The notes under the pieces: generated by a model | Told to the model about the DNA's origin: nothing | The model's database searches: none | What the model saw: only the letters and a program-made list of their open reading frames with translations | Shown: positions 43,060 through 54,517 of the stretch, one piece after another | How the letters are laid out: each line of letters opens with the position of its first letter | How positions within the stretch are numbered: position 1 is the stretch's first letter | Assembly (NCBI GenBank): GCA_900618795.1 | Contig: UYJD01000009.1 | Span: forward strand, 1,247,823-1,311,822 | Length of the DNA stretch: 64,000 nt | Direction of reading: 5' to 3' | Source of the DNA: Cyanodermella asteris | Lineage: Eukaryota; Ascomycota; Lecanoromycetes; Ostropales; Stictidaceae | Program-made: the position numbers and the translations under genes

Positions 43060-43217
43060 TTTACGCCCCAGAGTCTTGCACCACTGCTGGTCTTTCAGAC
43101 GGGGTCGGTTGTCGGAGTCTTATCAGCGAAAGGTGCTGCGACTGGGAAAGATGTCTCGACGGGATCATTATCGGGCATGGGCTCGCAGATGTATTGTCTG
43201 CGAGCGAGAGGAGGCAT

Positions 43218-45178
43218 GGTGGCGGAGCGCTTCATAGACGAGGCTGAAGTGTTAGGTGTTTAGATGGCTGAAATGGCGTGAAGCCAGTGCCCCGCGTATG
43301 TATCGAGTGGCCGATTGATAGGCCGATGTGAACCTTATATTGCCACTTCAGCCTTCTAGTAAGGTGGCAGTCTCAATGGCGATAGACATGGCAATTATTT
43401 GTGGCGAGACGATTCATGGTTGTAGGTGTAAGCTATGAGATCCTCGTTGCCTAAAAGGACAGAGTGTTTCGCTTTCAATTTTGTAGCACCAGGGAACGAC
43501 AAGCGGGAAGGTGAGACAGACCCATCCTTCAAGACCAATGTGGAGATGCCCAAGGCGGACGATCGAAAGTTGTGGCGCACGTGCGGTCAAGAATACCTTT
43601 CCGTGTCCTCAATTCACTACTAACGCGTCAATTCCTAGTAGTGCATCGAGAAGTACGTAGGCATTAACTTCTACAGATACCTATAGAAGCAGTCATCGAG
43701 GTGGTTATGAACGCAGTAGGGTAAGGAGATGTTGTAGGACTTGCGCAACGACTTTTGATTACCCGCCTTGTGCCAGACCATCTCAAAGCTCCAGAAGCTT
43801 GCAAGTCGCGTCGCCTATTTCAATGATGCGCGCAGATCGAGGTCAATGCCCGACGAAGCTATAAACTCGGTCATTACCAAAAGTGCCCAGTGTTCAACCC
43901 GAACCTCCAGCATCATCACCAGTCAGGAACCAGGGGTTCTCTGGAAGTCATGCTTGGTGAAACTTGCTTTACTTAGTTGAGAGTACTTTGGTAAGGCACG
44001 TCTGCCGTTCAAGACCACCAATGCAGGTGAGTCAATGCAAGCGCGTTCGTGTACGAGAAGGCCACCCGCGGCTCAGTGAAACCGTGATCAGTCGCGAATC
44101 GGTCATCCATGACGGACACGCCGCCAAATCTACCATGACGATAGAGATGGCACCCGCTCCCATTGCCCGACTCACTGCTCGCTGAAACTTTGATCGAGTG
44201 CGTAGTGATTTGCAGAATCCAGCCGTGGTTGTCGATGTCTCCAAGCTTGCGAGAAAACTTGTGCACGACCGATGGCATTTGTGAGAACTTTGAAGAAAAG
44301 CGGCAAAACTAGACAATAGCACACGTCAACCAGATTCCGATCACTATCTGGTAACATAGCGGATGGAAGACTACTCCTCACGCTGAGATCGGTGATGAAT
44401 CATCAATTGCTGAACAGTATCTCTCAGCGCCATATGTGAAGTATAATCATGGTCTGTAAGGACCGACAGGCAGACGACACAAAATCTTCTCAGCCACGAT
44501 AAACATGGCGTCTCGACTGCTCAGCATCCGTGCAGGTACTGTATATCTCCACACGCGCCGAAGCAGAACATTCAGCGTGATGCAGCTGTGGACATGGACA
44601 GAGGCTGTGCGACCAGCAGTACGTACAGTCTCTACAAGAACAAGACAAGAGGGTCTTGTCAAGACAGGCAAGATGAAGCCGCCCAGCTTCTCAGCCACGG
44701 CGCTATTCTTAGAGCCAGCAGCCGGCTGCTTTCAACCAAGGCCGACTTCCCCTGTGTGATTCCCCACAGGCAAAGTTGCGGCTGGTTGGTGGTCGCACTG
44801 GCTGTGGTTCGCTGCGTCGCCGAGTCGTCGAATTCGTCGCGACGCAGCCTCAGCTTCGTCGTCAGCTGCGGACTGTCAATTATCTCACTGTTCTTCTCCA
44901 TCTTTCTTCGTTTGGCTTGACACCCCGAATTTCATCTCCTTTCTACCATCCTCTAATCAGTACACTCTAGGCCCGGCCATCAACGATCAATCCCTTTGTC
45001 CCCCCTTGCCGTCCAGCAAGCTGGCCCGCATGACGGCGTAGCACCACCTCAAAACCCGACCAGATTACTGCGCCTCTCACTCTTCTCACCCACCACCAAA
45101 TTTGGGGCTCGGGTTTCACATTGCCGCCAGTCCCAAGCCCAGGTTATTGGAGCCGCCGTTTCCTTTCTTCTTCGTATA
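43218..45178. other. intergenic, 2.0 kb, with repeat copy B
   Basis: No supported gene. Holds the degenerate repeat copy at 43521-43774. The last 350 bp are the rhomboid 5' region; the frame upstream of 45179 is open to 44996 but looks like leader. Confidence 0.4.
43521..43774 (+). repeat. degenerate dispersed repeat, copy B
   Basis: The partner of copy A (19752-20016), same orientation. Shared blocks include GATGCCCAAGGCGGA, AAGTTGTGGCGCACGT, GAAGTACGTAGGC-like sequence and AGGACTTGCGCAACGACTT. Transitions account for many of the mismatches, as expected if repeat-induced point mutation acted on it (inference). Confidence 0.6.
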
Positions 45179-46702
45179 ATGGCATATCAGAGCTACTCGG
45201 CATACCACTCAAGTCCATCCCATTCTGAAGCTTTGCGACCGACCATCAACACCAACGTGGGCCACAACACATCCTATGAGCCTGTTCAGAGCCACGACAT
45301 CGCGTCTCCGGACGCCAGCCCGAACCAGATGAGCCGTCCGTTCATTCCGCAGCCTTCCGCAAGCTCAGATACTGTTAATGAAGGGCACTATTACGCTGCA
45401 GGCGGCGGTGGACGCGGAGACGCATGGCAAGAGAACGATGATATTCCCCTAAGACAACAGCCCTCAAATCAACCGTACTACGATCCGATGCAGCAGAGTA
45501 ATAAGGGACCGCAAGCCTTCGTCGGCGAGGCGGCCATGTCGGAGCAAGAGAGGGCGAGAGAAGGCCGAATGCGACAACGGCGATACGAGGCACGGCAAAA
45601 GAAGGGCATCCTTCACAGAGTCGCGTGGGTGTGCTGGTTCATGACGCTGGTACAATTGGCCGTCTTCATCGGAGAGCTGGTGAAGGCTAGCATATTGACC
45701 GGCTCGCCAATTCAAACAAAACCCCAGATCAACCCAATGATAGGGCCGTCGCCCTATGTATTCATCAACATGGGCGCGAGATTCGTGCCCTGCATGAAGG
45801 ATCCCACCAATCTTGGATATCCCAAGCAAGCGTTATGGTCCTGCCCGAACTCGACCACCCTGGATGCCTCCGATCCAAACAACCACTGCACGCTCTCGGA
45901 ACTCTGCGGGCTCGACGCGCAGGTCGGCCAGTTCCCACTCTACCAATGGTACAGATTCATCACCCCCATCTTCCTCCACGCGGGAATCGTTCACATCTTC
46001 TTCAACCTCCTTCTTCAAATGACCCTCGGCCGCGAAATCGAGCACATCATCGGCAGCGTCCGTTTCCTAATCGTCTACCTCGCCTCCGGTATCTTCGGCT
46101 TCGTCCTCGGCGGAAACTTCGCCGGCCCCCTTCTCCCCTCTGTCGGCTGCTCCGGCTCCCTCTTCGGCATCACGGCCATTTCTCTCCTCGACCTTCTCTA
46201 CACCTGGCACAAGCGGCGCCGTCCCTGGGTCGAGCTCAGCCTCATCTTCGTCGAAATCGTCGTCTCGTTCGCACTCGGCCTCCTCCCGGGCCTCGACAAC
46301 TTCTCTCACATCGGCGGCTTCCTCGCCGGCCTAGTCAGTGGTCTCTGCCTCCTGCGCTCGCCGGACAAGCTGCGTAAGCGCATTCGTCCCAAGAGCGTGG
46401 TTCCCGTCGGGTTCGTTGCCAGCCCCGGTGGAACATCGCCATCCAGTCCGACGGCAGACGGCTCCGGCCACCGCGCCCAGCTCGCATCATACAAGGAGTT
46501 TACGAAAAAGCCCCTCGGATTCTTCCAGGGCCGCAAGCCACTGTGGTGGGCCTGGTGGCTCGTCCGGGCTGGATGCCTGGTCGCGGTCGTGGTCACGTTT
46601 ATTGTACTAATCAACAACTTTTACCAGTCCAAGAACAACTGCTCGTGGTGCAGGTACCTTTCCTGCCTGCCTGTCAACCATTGGTGCGATATTGGATTCT
46701 AG
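45179..46702 (+). CDS. rhomboid-family intramembrane serine protease
   Basis: A single-exon 507-aa polytopic membrane protease; the ATG at 45179 reads MAYQSYSAYHSS. A long cytosolic disordered N-terminus (about 140 residues) is followed by seven hydrophobic segments. Rhomboid signatures are present: the L1-loop WR motif in QWYRFITPIFLHAG, HIFFN in helix 2, the catalytic Ser325 in GCSGSLFG and the catalytic His377 in NFSHIGGFLAG. The topology, with a first helix before the six-helix core and a large lumenal loop rich in Cys, matches secretory-pathway rhomboids rather than the mitochondrial Pcp1/PARL type. The substrate is unknown. Confidence 0.93.
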   Translation: MAYQSYSAYHSSPSHSEALRPTINTNVGHNTSYEPVQSHDIASPDASPNQMSRPFIPQPSASSDTVNEGHYYAAGGGGRGDAWQENDDIPLRQQPSNQPYYDPMQQSNKGPQAFVGEAAMSEQERAREGRMRQRRYEARQKKGILHRVAWVCWFMTLVQLAVFIGELVKASILTGSPIQTKPQINPMIGPSPYVFINMGARFVPCMKDPTNLGYPKQALWSCPNSTTLDASDPNNHCTLSELCGLDAQVGQFPLYQWYRFITPIFLHAGIVHIFFNLLLQMTLGREIEHIIGSVRFLIVYLASGIFGFVLGGNFAGPLLPSVGCSGSLFGITAISLLDLLYTWHKRRRPWVELSLIFVEIVVSFALGLLPGLDNFSHIGGFLAGLVSGLCLLRSPDKLRKRIRPKSVVPVGFVASPGGTSPSSPTADGSGHRAQLASYKEFTKKPLGFFQGRKPLWWAWWLVRAGCLVAVVVTFIVLINNFYQSKNNCSWCRYLSCLPVNHWCDIGF

Positions 46703-46799
46703 ACCGGCGTTAACAACGGGACATCGGCTAAGCGGGACGCCTTTGAGGTAATCTTCATGGGAATTTGAGTTTTAGAAGCATAGATCCTGGCGTGGGCAA

Positions 46800-46842
<43 letters not shown>

Positions 46843-47713
46843 CTGTGGATTCTGGTTACACATATTTCTTTGCGAGCCGGAGATGGACGCTCGTAAATAC
46901 TAGGAACAGCGGTTCAACTGGATTGGAAAGCATGGATATGCTTCGACGAAAGCATTGTCGAGGCCAAATAGTGGTTTGCGGGTCGAACAAAAGGACCCCT
47001 GTGAAGCTACATTGGAGTATGTATGTCTTCAAGCACAAGCAGTGGTGCAATACCCCAGAATGATCAAATAGAGGAATTTTTAATGAAAGCGCCAAAATGC
47101 GCTGTGAATTCACACACCATGTCACTTTTACAATGGATACAAGGACCCTAGTAGGTCAGATTGCAAGCGACGTTTGTAAATTTCAGCCCAAAGTCCGGAC
47201 CGAACACGTTGTATTGTACAAAGTACACATCCAGTCATGAGCTTCATTCATACCTGCTGCGGTAAGTCGTGAACTCAAGAATCGTCAATGCGAACGAAAA
47301 GAGGGTAACGCACCGACAAGACTCCGAGTCTCGAAGGCAGACGAGCAGATCGATGGGACAAACGCTCACTACCGGAAAAGAAAAAGAGAATGCAGGCCGC
47401 CATGGCTCAGAGGACTTCGCCCAAGAGCATTGCCAGACCCCCCCTTCAACAGGAACCCTCAAACTCGTCCCTTGAAAATATACAATAGCCGCCCTATAAT
47501 GACCCTTTGCTCGCTTGGAAAAGGTAAGATGCTCCCGGTCAAGATTCATGCCCTACCCATCTAGACTCCATGTGAAACGCCGTTCAATGCCTTTTTGAAA
47601 CAATTGCGCATGCTTTCGTCGCCCGCCCTGGACTTCGAGTCGATTCCTTCGCAGCTATCCCAATTCTGGCGTTGGTGCTTGCGATATCCTGAGCACCGGT
47701 TCGTCGACTGCCT
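46703..47713. other. intergenic between convergent genes, 1.0 kb
   Basis: The 3' flanks of the rhomboid gene and of CDC27. Contains the TC microsatellite; no gene seen. Confidence 0.5.
46802..46836 (+). repeat. (TC)n microsatellite, about 17 units
   Basis: An uninterrupted TC tract of 35 nt, about 100 bp after the rhomboid stop codon and probably in its 3' UTR. Likely length-polymorphic. Confidence 0.95.
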
Positions 47714-50248
47714 CTACTCGAGATCTTCGTCAGAGTTACCATACTCATCCTCCAACTCTTCCATTGCTTCCTTGATATGATGTGAGGCCTGAAACACACG
47801 TTAGCAAACCATCCCGAATCAAACAGTCGCTTCGTTACTACACACCTTCGGATCCAAGTTCAGCGCTGTGGTAAAATGCTTGATCGCCTCCGTTTTCATC
47901 CTCAGAATCCGATAAACCTTCCCCAACCTAAAATGCACATTCGCCTCATCCGGCGCCGTATCCTTCAACACCAAATAGTCCGCCAGCGCCTCATCCAAAT
48001 GACCCATGGATTCGAGCAGGAGCGCACGCTTGAACCTGCACAAACTGGTTTTTGGCGCCAGCTCCACGCTACGGGTGTACTGTTCCAGCGCCAACTGCGG
48101 GCGCTTGAGACGCTCGAGCACGCTGCCGATGCACGCGTACAAGACGGCATTGGTCGGGTTGATGCTGACGGCGATGCGGTAATGGCGTTCGGCTTCCTCG
48201 TATTTGCCTTGCTTTTCGTAGACCCGGCCGATGCCGTAGTAGGCTTGGTAGTGGCGGGGGTCGGCGGTCATGCCGACGCGGAAGGCGGAGAGGGCTTTGT
48301 CGTATTCTTCGTTGGCAATGTGTTCGTGGCCCTGGAGGGTGTAGCCGTAGGCGAAGGTCGGGTCGAGCTGGGTGGCGCGGGTAAAGGCAACGATGGCTTT
48401 GTCGGGATTTCGTTCGCCGGAGAAGGAGTTGCCGACTGCGATCCAGGCGTGCGGGCTGAGACGGTCGATGTCGGTCGCTTCGTGGGCGAGATGGGCGAGC
48501 TCGACTTCGGACTTCATGTGCCAGAGAGATATGGAGTGGTAGACCAGATCTTCGAGGCGTGAGGGGCAGAGGAGACGAACGCGTGCGAAATACTTCTCTG
48601 CTTCGTGATACTTGCTTTGCTCGAAAAGCGCTCGTCCCATCATGGCCAGCACCCATGGCGTTTCTCGTTGAGACAGCGGCAAACTTCCCAGTAGGCCGAT
48701 GGCTTCTTGATTCTGGTAATTGCTCAGAGCAAAGTAGCCACTACCGAGCTTCGTGAAAAGATCCAACAATTGTTTCATCGCTTCTTGGTCCTTTGCTCGA
48801 TCTGTCTGTGTTGATCTCGATGATGGTGCTCCGCTGGGAATTATCGCGCGTGCTTCTTTCGAGTCAACTTCCATAGGATCACCTATCCTTCTGTTTCCGG
48901 ACACCACTCTTCCTGCGGTTTGCCGAGTCGATGTCGTCTTTGTTCCCGTGGCCTTGACCTTCTTAAGCTCTCTGCCATTATCCTTTGCTGTTGTCATCGA
49001 CTTGTGCAGACTGTTGACGTCGGGATATTTGGTCTGTGGTCGTATCTGGTTGAAGAGGCGGACACTCCTCCTCTGAGGTGCATTGGGCCCTGCATCTGCC
49101 GTGCTGGCCGCATTCCTTGTTGATGCAACAGACGCCTTTGAAACTTGCCCAGAGGCTGTGCGTTTTCTGTCCACCATTCCTGATGGATTCCATGCAGCTG
49201 CAATCGGGTTCCAGGTTGGTACTGAGGGCCCCTCACCATCCTCCGCTTCAGTTGCACTTGTCGGCCTTGAAAGCATTCCACCTGTCCTTGTTCGCGTAGG
49301 CGCGCCTGATCCTCCCTCATTTGACAGCCCAGCCACCACTCTCGTTTTCCTGGCCGGCGCCAGCGGGGGCTCTGCCGCTGCTGACTCGTCCAAGACCTGC
49401 ATTTCCTTCGATGAGCCACCCTGCGACGTACCCATATTCGTGGGGGTCTCAAAAGTGTCCTGTCCATATTGATCGTAGTTGGCAATTGGTGTGATGCTGA
49501 CTTGGCTACCGTTCAGCTTTTCATAGAGAGGAACCTTGCCATTCTTTGTCGTTCGGCCGTTCAGCGGTATGGGTGCGCTATTGAAAGGATCGTGACTGTT
49601 GTGTGTTGGGGGGTTTTGAGAAACATTCAGAGGCGGGGAGTCGTCAATCGTGGATAACATCGACGCTTCTTCGGCAGTCGCATTATTCATCATTTCCGGC
49701 GTCATCTTGAAAATATTCGGTATTCGTACGTTGACGCCCAGATCGCAAAGACCAAGGAAAGCGTCCCACATGAATGGATTCGCTTTTAGCGCTGCAGCAT
49801 AGCATTCCACCGCTCGATGTGGCTCCTCGTACGCATGGAAGAGCTTCCCCAGTAAGCAATACACAGTAGGCGAGTCGGGCATGTGCTGTCTCCTCGTCTC
49901 GCTGTGCTTGTGCCAGTTGTTTCGATCCAACCACAGTCCCCTGCTCTTTTCCAATGCCGTGATCCCTTCGCTGTACTTTTCCAACGCCAGACAAGCCTGC
50001 GCAAAGACGTAGGCGCACCCGAGATGTGTCCCCCTCGACCCAGGCATCCTGCTATAATCATAGGCGGCTTTCAGCTCCCCGAGTCTCAAGTGACAAAGCG
50101 CAAGCAGATGCGCTGCTTCGGCTCCGCGTGGTTCCATACCATGCAGTCGCCCAGCGCAAAAGAGGGCATTTCGAAGGTTATTGTTGTCGAGGTTGTAGTA
50201 TATTAGATGTCGCAACTGAGCTGCGACGCTAGGATTCGTGGGCGACAT
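47714..50248 (-). CDS. CDC27: anaphase-promoting complex subunit 3
   Basis: A TPR scaffold subunit of the APC/C ubiquitin ligase that docks activators Cdc20/Cdh1 and Apc10 by their C-terminal IR tails; needed for the metaphase-anaphase transition. Exons on the minus strand are 50248-47846 and 47788-47714 (825 aa); the 57-nt intron starts GTGTGT, has GCTAAC and ends TTTCAG. The unspliced frame would add a false tail after LDPK. N-terminal TPRs lie at about residues 1-170 (LIYYNLDNNNLRNALFCAG), then a long Ser/Pro-rich loop (about 190-480), then a C-terminal array of at least seven TPRs (for example ALFEQSKYHEAEKYFARV and YGIGRVYEKQGKYEEAERHY). It ends with an acidic tail (EDEYGNSDEDLE). Relatives are fission yeast nuc2 and Aspergillus bimA. 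Confidence 0.96.
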
Positions 50249-50904
50249 GATAGTGGTCGAAAGTCGGGACTAGACGAGAGGAGCTACGTCGCAGTGTAGT
50301 TGGGGTCCGGTATTGTGGGAATGGTGGATGCGAAGGTAAGGGAGGTTTCGAGACGACGGACACCCGAAGCAGAGTCCATCCAGCAGTGAAGCGACCTTAT
50401 CGTGCAGCAACCATGACCAGGCGAAAGCTGCAGGTTTCACGGGCCGAAACAAAAATGTAAGCTCGAACTTCGGCCGTCAGTCGTGGCAGTGGAGTAGTCG
50501 GAACAAAGGTGGTGAAGCGACGGTCTTTGTTGTGCTCATCGACCGGGGGACGCGGGCGGGATCGTAGAGAGCGTGTCGGTGGATGATGCGCCGGCTCGTC
50601 AAGTCGTGGTCGTCGTCAAGCTCGTCAGTCAAGGAAAGCGGGTAAGCTGCTGGCACATGAGAGAGATTTGGTGGGCACGAGACGGGGTGCGGCTGGAGAC
50701 GCAGACATCGAAGAATGATGGAAGGGCGATATGCTTTGTGAGGTGGAGGCAGGCGGCGCTTGCAGCGTGAACGCCGCGATGTTTTGAATCGAGACTGTTG
50801 GCGCCGCAAGCTGCAACCGGAAATCAACGCACATCTGACGTCCCACTCGAATTCACAACGCTTTCACACGTCTCCTTTCAATACTGTCGCGTGCCACGCT
50901 CAGC
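50249..50904. promoter_or_regulatory. divergent intergenic region, CDC27 / SND2
   Basis: 656 bp between the two divergent start codons, so it carries both promoters. No extra gene was supported. Confidence 0.5.
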
Positions 50905-51489
50905 ATGGCGCAGGTAAGAGATCTCCAGACCGCAGTCTTGCATCAAGTCTAAACGTCCGTCTAGAAAGCTGTCAAACAACAAGCTGTGCGCAATGCCGCA
51001 TTTCTTGCCAAACTTCGCCTGGCCGCTCTCGCCGTCAACGGCGTCTTCATCCTGTCCAGGTTCATTCTCTTTCGCAGCTCACTCACCCGGAACACTTGGC
51101 TTCTGTACTTGATACTGTCCTCACCGGCTGTCATCATACAGCTCCTGTTCGAGAAGAATAGTCGTCCTACCTACGGTCCCGATGGAGAGGTGAAGCGGGC
51201 TGGTGACGATCTTGAGGCCAAGGGCCTGACTGAGTACATGTTCGATGTTCTCTACTGGACTTGGGGCACCACGGTCCTGGCTGCGGTCTTTGGCAATCGC
51301 ATGTGGTGGCTATGGGTCGCCATCCCTGTTTATTCCGTCTACGCTGCGTACAGCACCTTTATTGGTGTCAAAAGCAGTCTCTCCGGCATGGGCGCAGCCG
51401 CGGGCGAGGCCCCTGGGAGCGGTGGGCCTGCAAGTAAGCGACAGGCGAAGCTTGAGAAACGGGGCGGTCAACGCGTACAGTATCGATGA
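50905..51489 (+). CDS. SND2: TMEM208/Snd2-type ER membrane protein
   Basis: A component of the SRP-independent (SND) targeting route to the ER. Exons are 50905-50913 and 50965-51489 (177 aa). The first exon codes only for MAQ; the 51-nt intron starts GTAAGA, has TCTAAAC and ends CTAG. Two hydrophobic hairpins are visible: about residues 20-75 (LAALAVNGVFILSRFILF, then YLILSSPAVIIQLLFE) and 115-145 (LYWTWGTTVLAAVFGN, then WWLWVAIPVYSVYAAY). The C-terminus is Gly-rich and then basic (SKRQAKLEKRGG). Length and order match the family. Confidence 0.88.
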
Positions 51490-51705
51490 TTGTCAATGTA
51501 GGGAACTGCACTAATCTCGTGGCATCGGTCATTGCTTCATCTCGTCCAAGAGTTGACGTCTATGAGTTGCTATGGAATGTGAAGTCAGGATCTCGGTGCA
51601 ACAGGACATCATTATGTCGGCCTGAGTCGCGGAGTTATCTGAGAAAGGCCTTACGACAGCTCGTGGCGACTCGCTTCTTGAAGGACTCGAGCAAGTTATT
51701 CAGCC

Positions 51706-52765
51706 TTAGAAACAGAAAACCTGATCGTCGAGCTTGCTTAGAGCACGAGCCTTTTCGTACCCAAGCTCCTCCGTCGCATTGCGCATTGCTTTGACCATGG
51801 GCGGGGGCCCGCAGATGAGGACCTTGTTAGTGGCGGCTGGGCCAGGGAAAGCTTTCTATCAAAATGTCAGTAAATCGGCACGGACGAATTGCACAGAGAT
51901 CACTACATACCTTGATAATATCTGGCGAGACGAAGCCAACGCCGCCCTTCCATCCCTCAGGCGGATTGTTCAGGACGTAGTGTACCCTGAAGCGCTTGTC
52001 CTTAGCAGCCATGTTATCCAGCTCCTTCTTCATCAAGATATCCTCAGGGTTGACATTCGCAAAGATCAAGTCCACCTCAGTAGTGTCGTTGCCACCATTC
52101 TCCGGCCTGTTCTTTGTGATAGCCTGCGAGATCTGCCACATGGGTGTGATGCCCGAGCCACCAGCAATCATGCCAATGTGCTTCTTCATGTTCGGCGTGT
52201 AGACCATGGCGCCCTTGGGACCCTGGAACTCGAGGCTCTCGCCAATTTTCATATCGCCGACGAGCTTGGAGATGTTTCCCTGCGGGTACGACTTGATCAA
52301 CATGTCGAAGTATCCCTTCTCGTCATCCGAGCTGATGGGCGTGTACGACCGCAACACATTCTGCCCGTTGATGTGCGCCCGGATCGAGACGTGCTGGCCG
52401 ATGGGCAGACCGAGGATGGAGCCGCTGGTCGGCAATCGGAATCTGTAGACCGCGGTGTTGTGCGAGAGGACGTTCTTTTCGACGAGGGGGAACTTTTGGA
52501 ATTCCTTGGGCTTGAGGACCTTCCTGCGGGACGCCGTTAGTTTGCTTGTTGAGCAGCGAATTGTGCGAGAGCGTGTGAGACTGTACCTTTCGGTCAGGTC
52601 GTAGAAGCTGTAGCCGGCCAGACCCAGGCAGATGACGGCCGCAATGGGCAAGTACGACTTGTTGTAGATGTATGCGCCACCGAGCACGAGCAAGCTCGGC
52701 AGGTAGACGCCGTTGATGAACTGGGGGGACAAGAACCCGCTGGACTTTGCGCTGCGGCCGCTCAT
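51706..52765 (-). CDS. CBR1: NADH-cytochrome b5 reductase
   Basis: Passes electrons from NADH through FAD to cytochrome b5 for sterol and fatty-acid desaturation, at the ER or outer mitochondrial membrane. Exons on the minus strand are 52765-52587, 52523-51911 and 51855-51706 (313 aa); the introns are 63 nt (GTACAG...CGCAG) and 55 nt (GTATGT...GATAG). There is one N-terminal membrane anchor (about residues 18-55). The FAD-binding RSYTPISSD, the flavin/NADH-domain motif GGSGITPM and the C-terminal nucleotide-binding CGPPPM (third exon) are present, and the protein ends VFCF. The frame upstream of 52765 is open but has no ATG. An extended antisense frame over this gene is spurious. Confidence 0.95.
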
Positions 52766-53448
52766 TGTGGCAGAGTGGCGCGACGTGATCGATACGGTAA
52801 GCTGTAGTTGACCTCTCACGGCAATGTGGAAGCTTTCGAATGCACGCACAGTCGAGGTGGAGAGGCGGGAAGACAAGCTTTTGGTTGAGCCGGCCTTTTC
52901 GGGCGACTCAAGCGGTGGGACGATAAATGTCGGGCTGCGGGCCGTGAGAGGAGTGCCTCGGAGTCGGAGCTTGTTTCGGCGTGCCGATTTCACCTGTCAA
53001 TTGAGCTGCAAGTTGCCGAGCTGAGTTGTTCGAAGCATTCCTGCTGCATTTGTTGTTTGATGTTGCTGAGGACTGTCGAGCTTTGTTGCTCCGAATCTGT
53101 CACGACCATACTGAATCTATGTTCTCGGACCCAGCTATTCGCATTACTTTCCTGGAACGGGCCAATTCACGCGGAAACTCAGCGCCAGCTTTACAATTTT
53201 ACAATGAAATGATCAAAATCTGCTTACGAGTCTTGGCCGTTTGGACATCAGTCGCAATTACCGTCCAAGGTCTAGCGTCGACAGCCTCCATTGGGCCCTC
53301 CACGGTTCCCCAAGGCTGGTGATTTTTGTCGCTGGTTAAATAATACAACTCACCATGATTATTAGTACGCTGAGGCAGCAATCGATTTGACAGCGTCGTG
53401 AACTTCATCTCTTCTGTGCCATCCGAGTCTTCACATTTCGTTCCTTCT
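52766..53448. other. intergenic
   Basis: The CBR1 promoter and the 3' end of the arginase-family gene, 683 bp. Nothing else seen. Confidence 0.5.
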
Positions 53449-54517
53449 TCAAGTCACTAAACTCAATATCACCCGCACCACAGCCTCAGCAATCCCGTCC
53501 GCCCCCTTATACCCGGGATCAAAGCTCGCAACCGTCAACGCAACAACCTCCCTCCTCTTTCGAATAACTTTCACAGCTTCAACCGCGCCTTGAGCCGAGA
53601 GCCCACCCGGGCAAGCCGCAAAATTCGCGATCCCAACGCTGGTATCCAAACAGTCGACAAAGTGCACGATCGCGGGCCCGCCCTCGCCAACGCCAACCTT
53701 CTTATCGTTCCCAGTGGCCGTCCACATGAGTTCGAGGGCCTGTGCCGGAAAGTTGCCACCTGGTTTCATGCTTTCTGTGCCCCCGGGAATGACGTCGATT
53801 CCATGATTGAGGACTTTTTGAATTTGCCAGGGTTTGTAGTCGCGGAGGCCGATATACAAGAAATGTTTTGCAACGTCCAGGGGCGTGTGGCCTGGAATCG
53901 TGGTTGCGAGGGTCTTCCAGCATTGGCCGGCTAGGAGGGCCACGCCGTTCACGTCGAAATAGCCGCTTTCCTAAGCATGTGAGAAGATGTCAAGCTTTGA
54001 TGAGGCAGACGGGCTTGCATATCCTTGGGAAATTATAAGGAACTGATGGGCCAGGAAAGCCGCGGCGTGAGACTAAGGGGAAGAGACAACTTACAGTCTC
54101 GTCTGGCGTGTCGAAGTCCGGATGCGCATCAAACCAGAACACGTCAACCTCATCACCCTCAGCTGTTCCTTTCTTTTTCTTCAACATCTCCCAGCTCCCA
54201 GCAACGGTCCCTACAGTGTTATTGCAATTACCCGCCAGCACAATCGGGAACTCTCCTCGAGCATGTGCGCCCTGCACCGCGGTTGAGACTCGTCTAATGA
54301 CTTCAAAAGATCGGCCAATTTCCCCCACATGGGTTGCATCGCATGGCGGGATTAGTTCCGTGGTGACTGCCTTGTCGTAGACACGGAGATGAGCAGCAAG
54401 GTCCAGGCCGTGAGATTTGTGGTTAAGAATGTATTGGGGGCCGTTGGCGACGGCTTCGTTGGGAAGACCGACATGGTATGGCGATATCACGATGTGTATC
54501 TTGGAGTGGGAAGGCAT
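53449..54517 (-). CDS. arginase-family protein, metal site incomplete
   Basis: Exons on the minus strand are 54517-54095 and 53970-53449 (314 aa); the 124-nt intron starts GTAAGT and ends GCTTAG. The fold markers of the arginase-like ureohydrolase superfamily are present: LAGNCNNTVGTVAG where arginases have GGDHS, FWFDAHPDFDTPDE, and a C-terminal SFDPGYKGADG. In the second metal motif the family shows D-x-D-x-x-D after VH; here the sequence reads VHFVDCLDTSVG, which appears to lack one Asp. The His of GGDHS is also Cys, as in a known NCN subgroup. The protein may have a different substrate or be inactive. Neighbours give no pathway hint. Confidence 0.82.

Noticed and set aside
47876-48562. 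228-codon frame antisense to CDC27, and the alternate sense-frame at 48069-48656
   Set aside because: Both overlap the conserved TPR array of CDC27; low-complexity translations.
51734-52540. 268-codon frame antisense to CBR1
   Set aside because: Covers CBR1 exons and an intron; composition typical of an antisense shadow.
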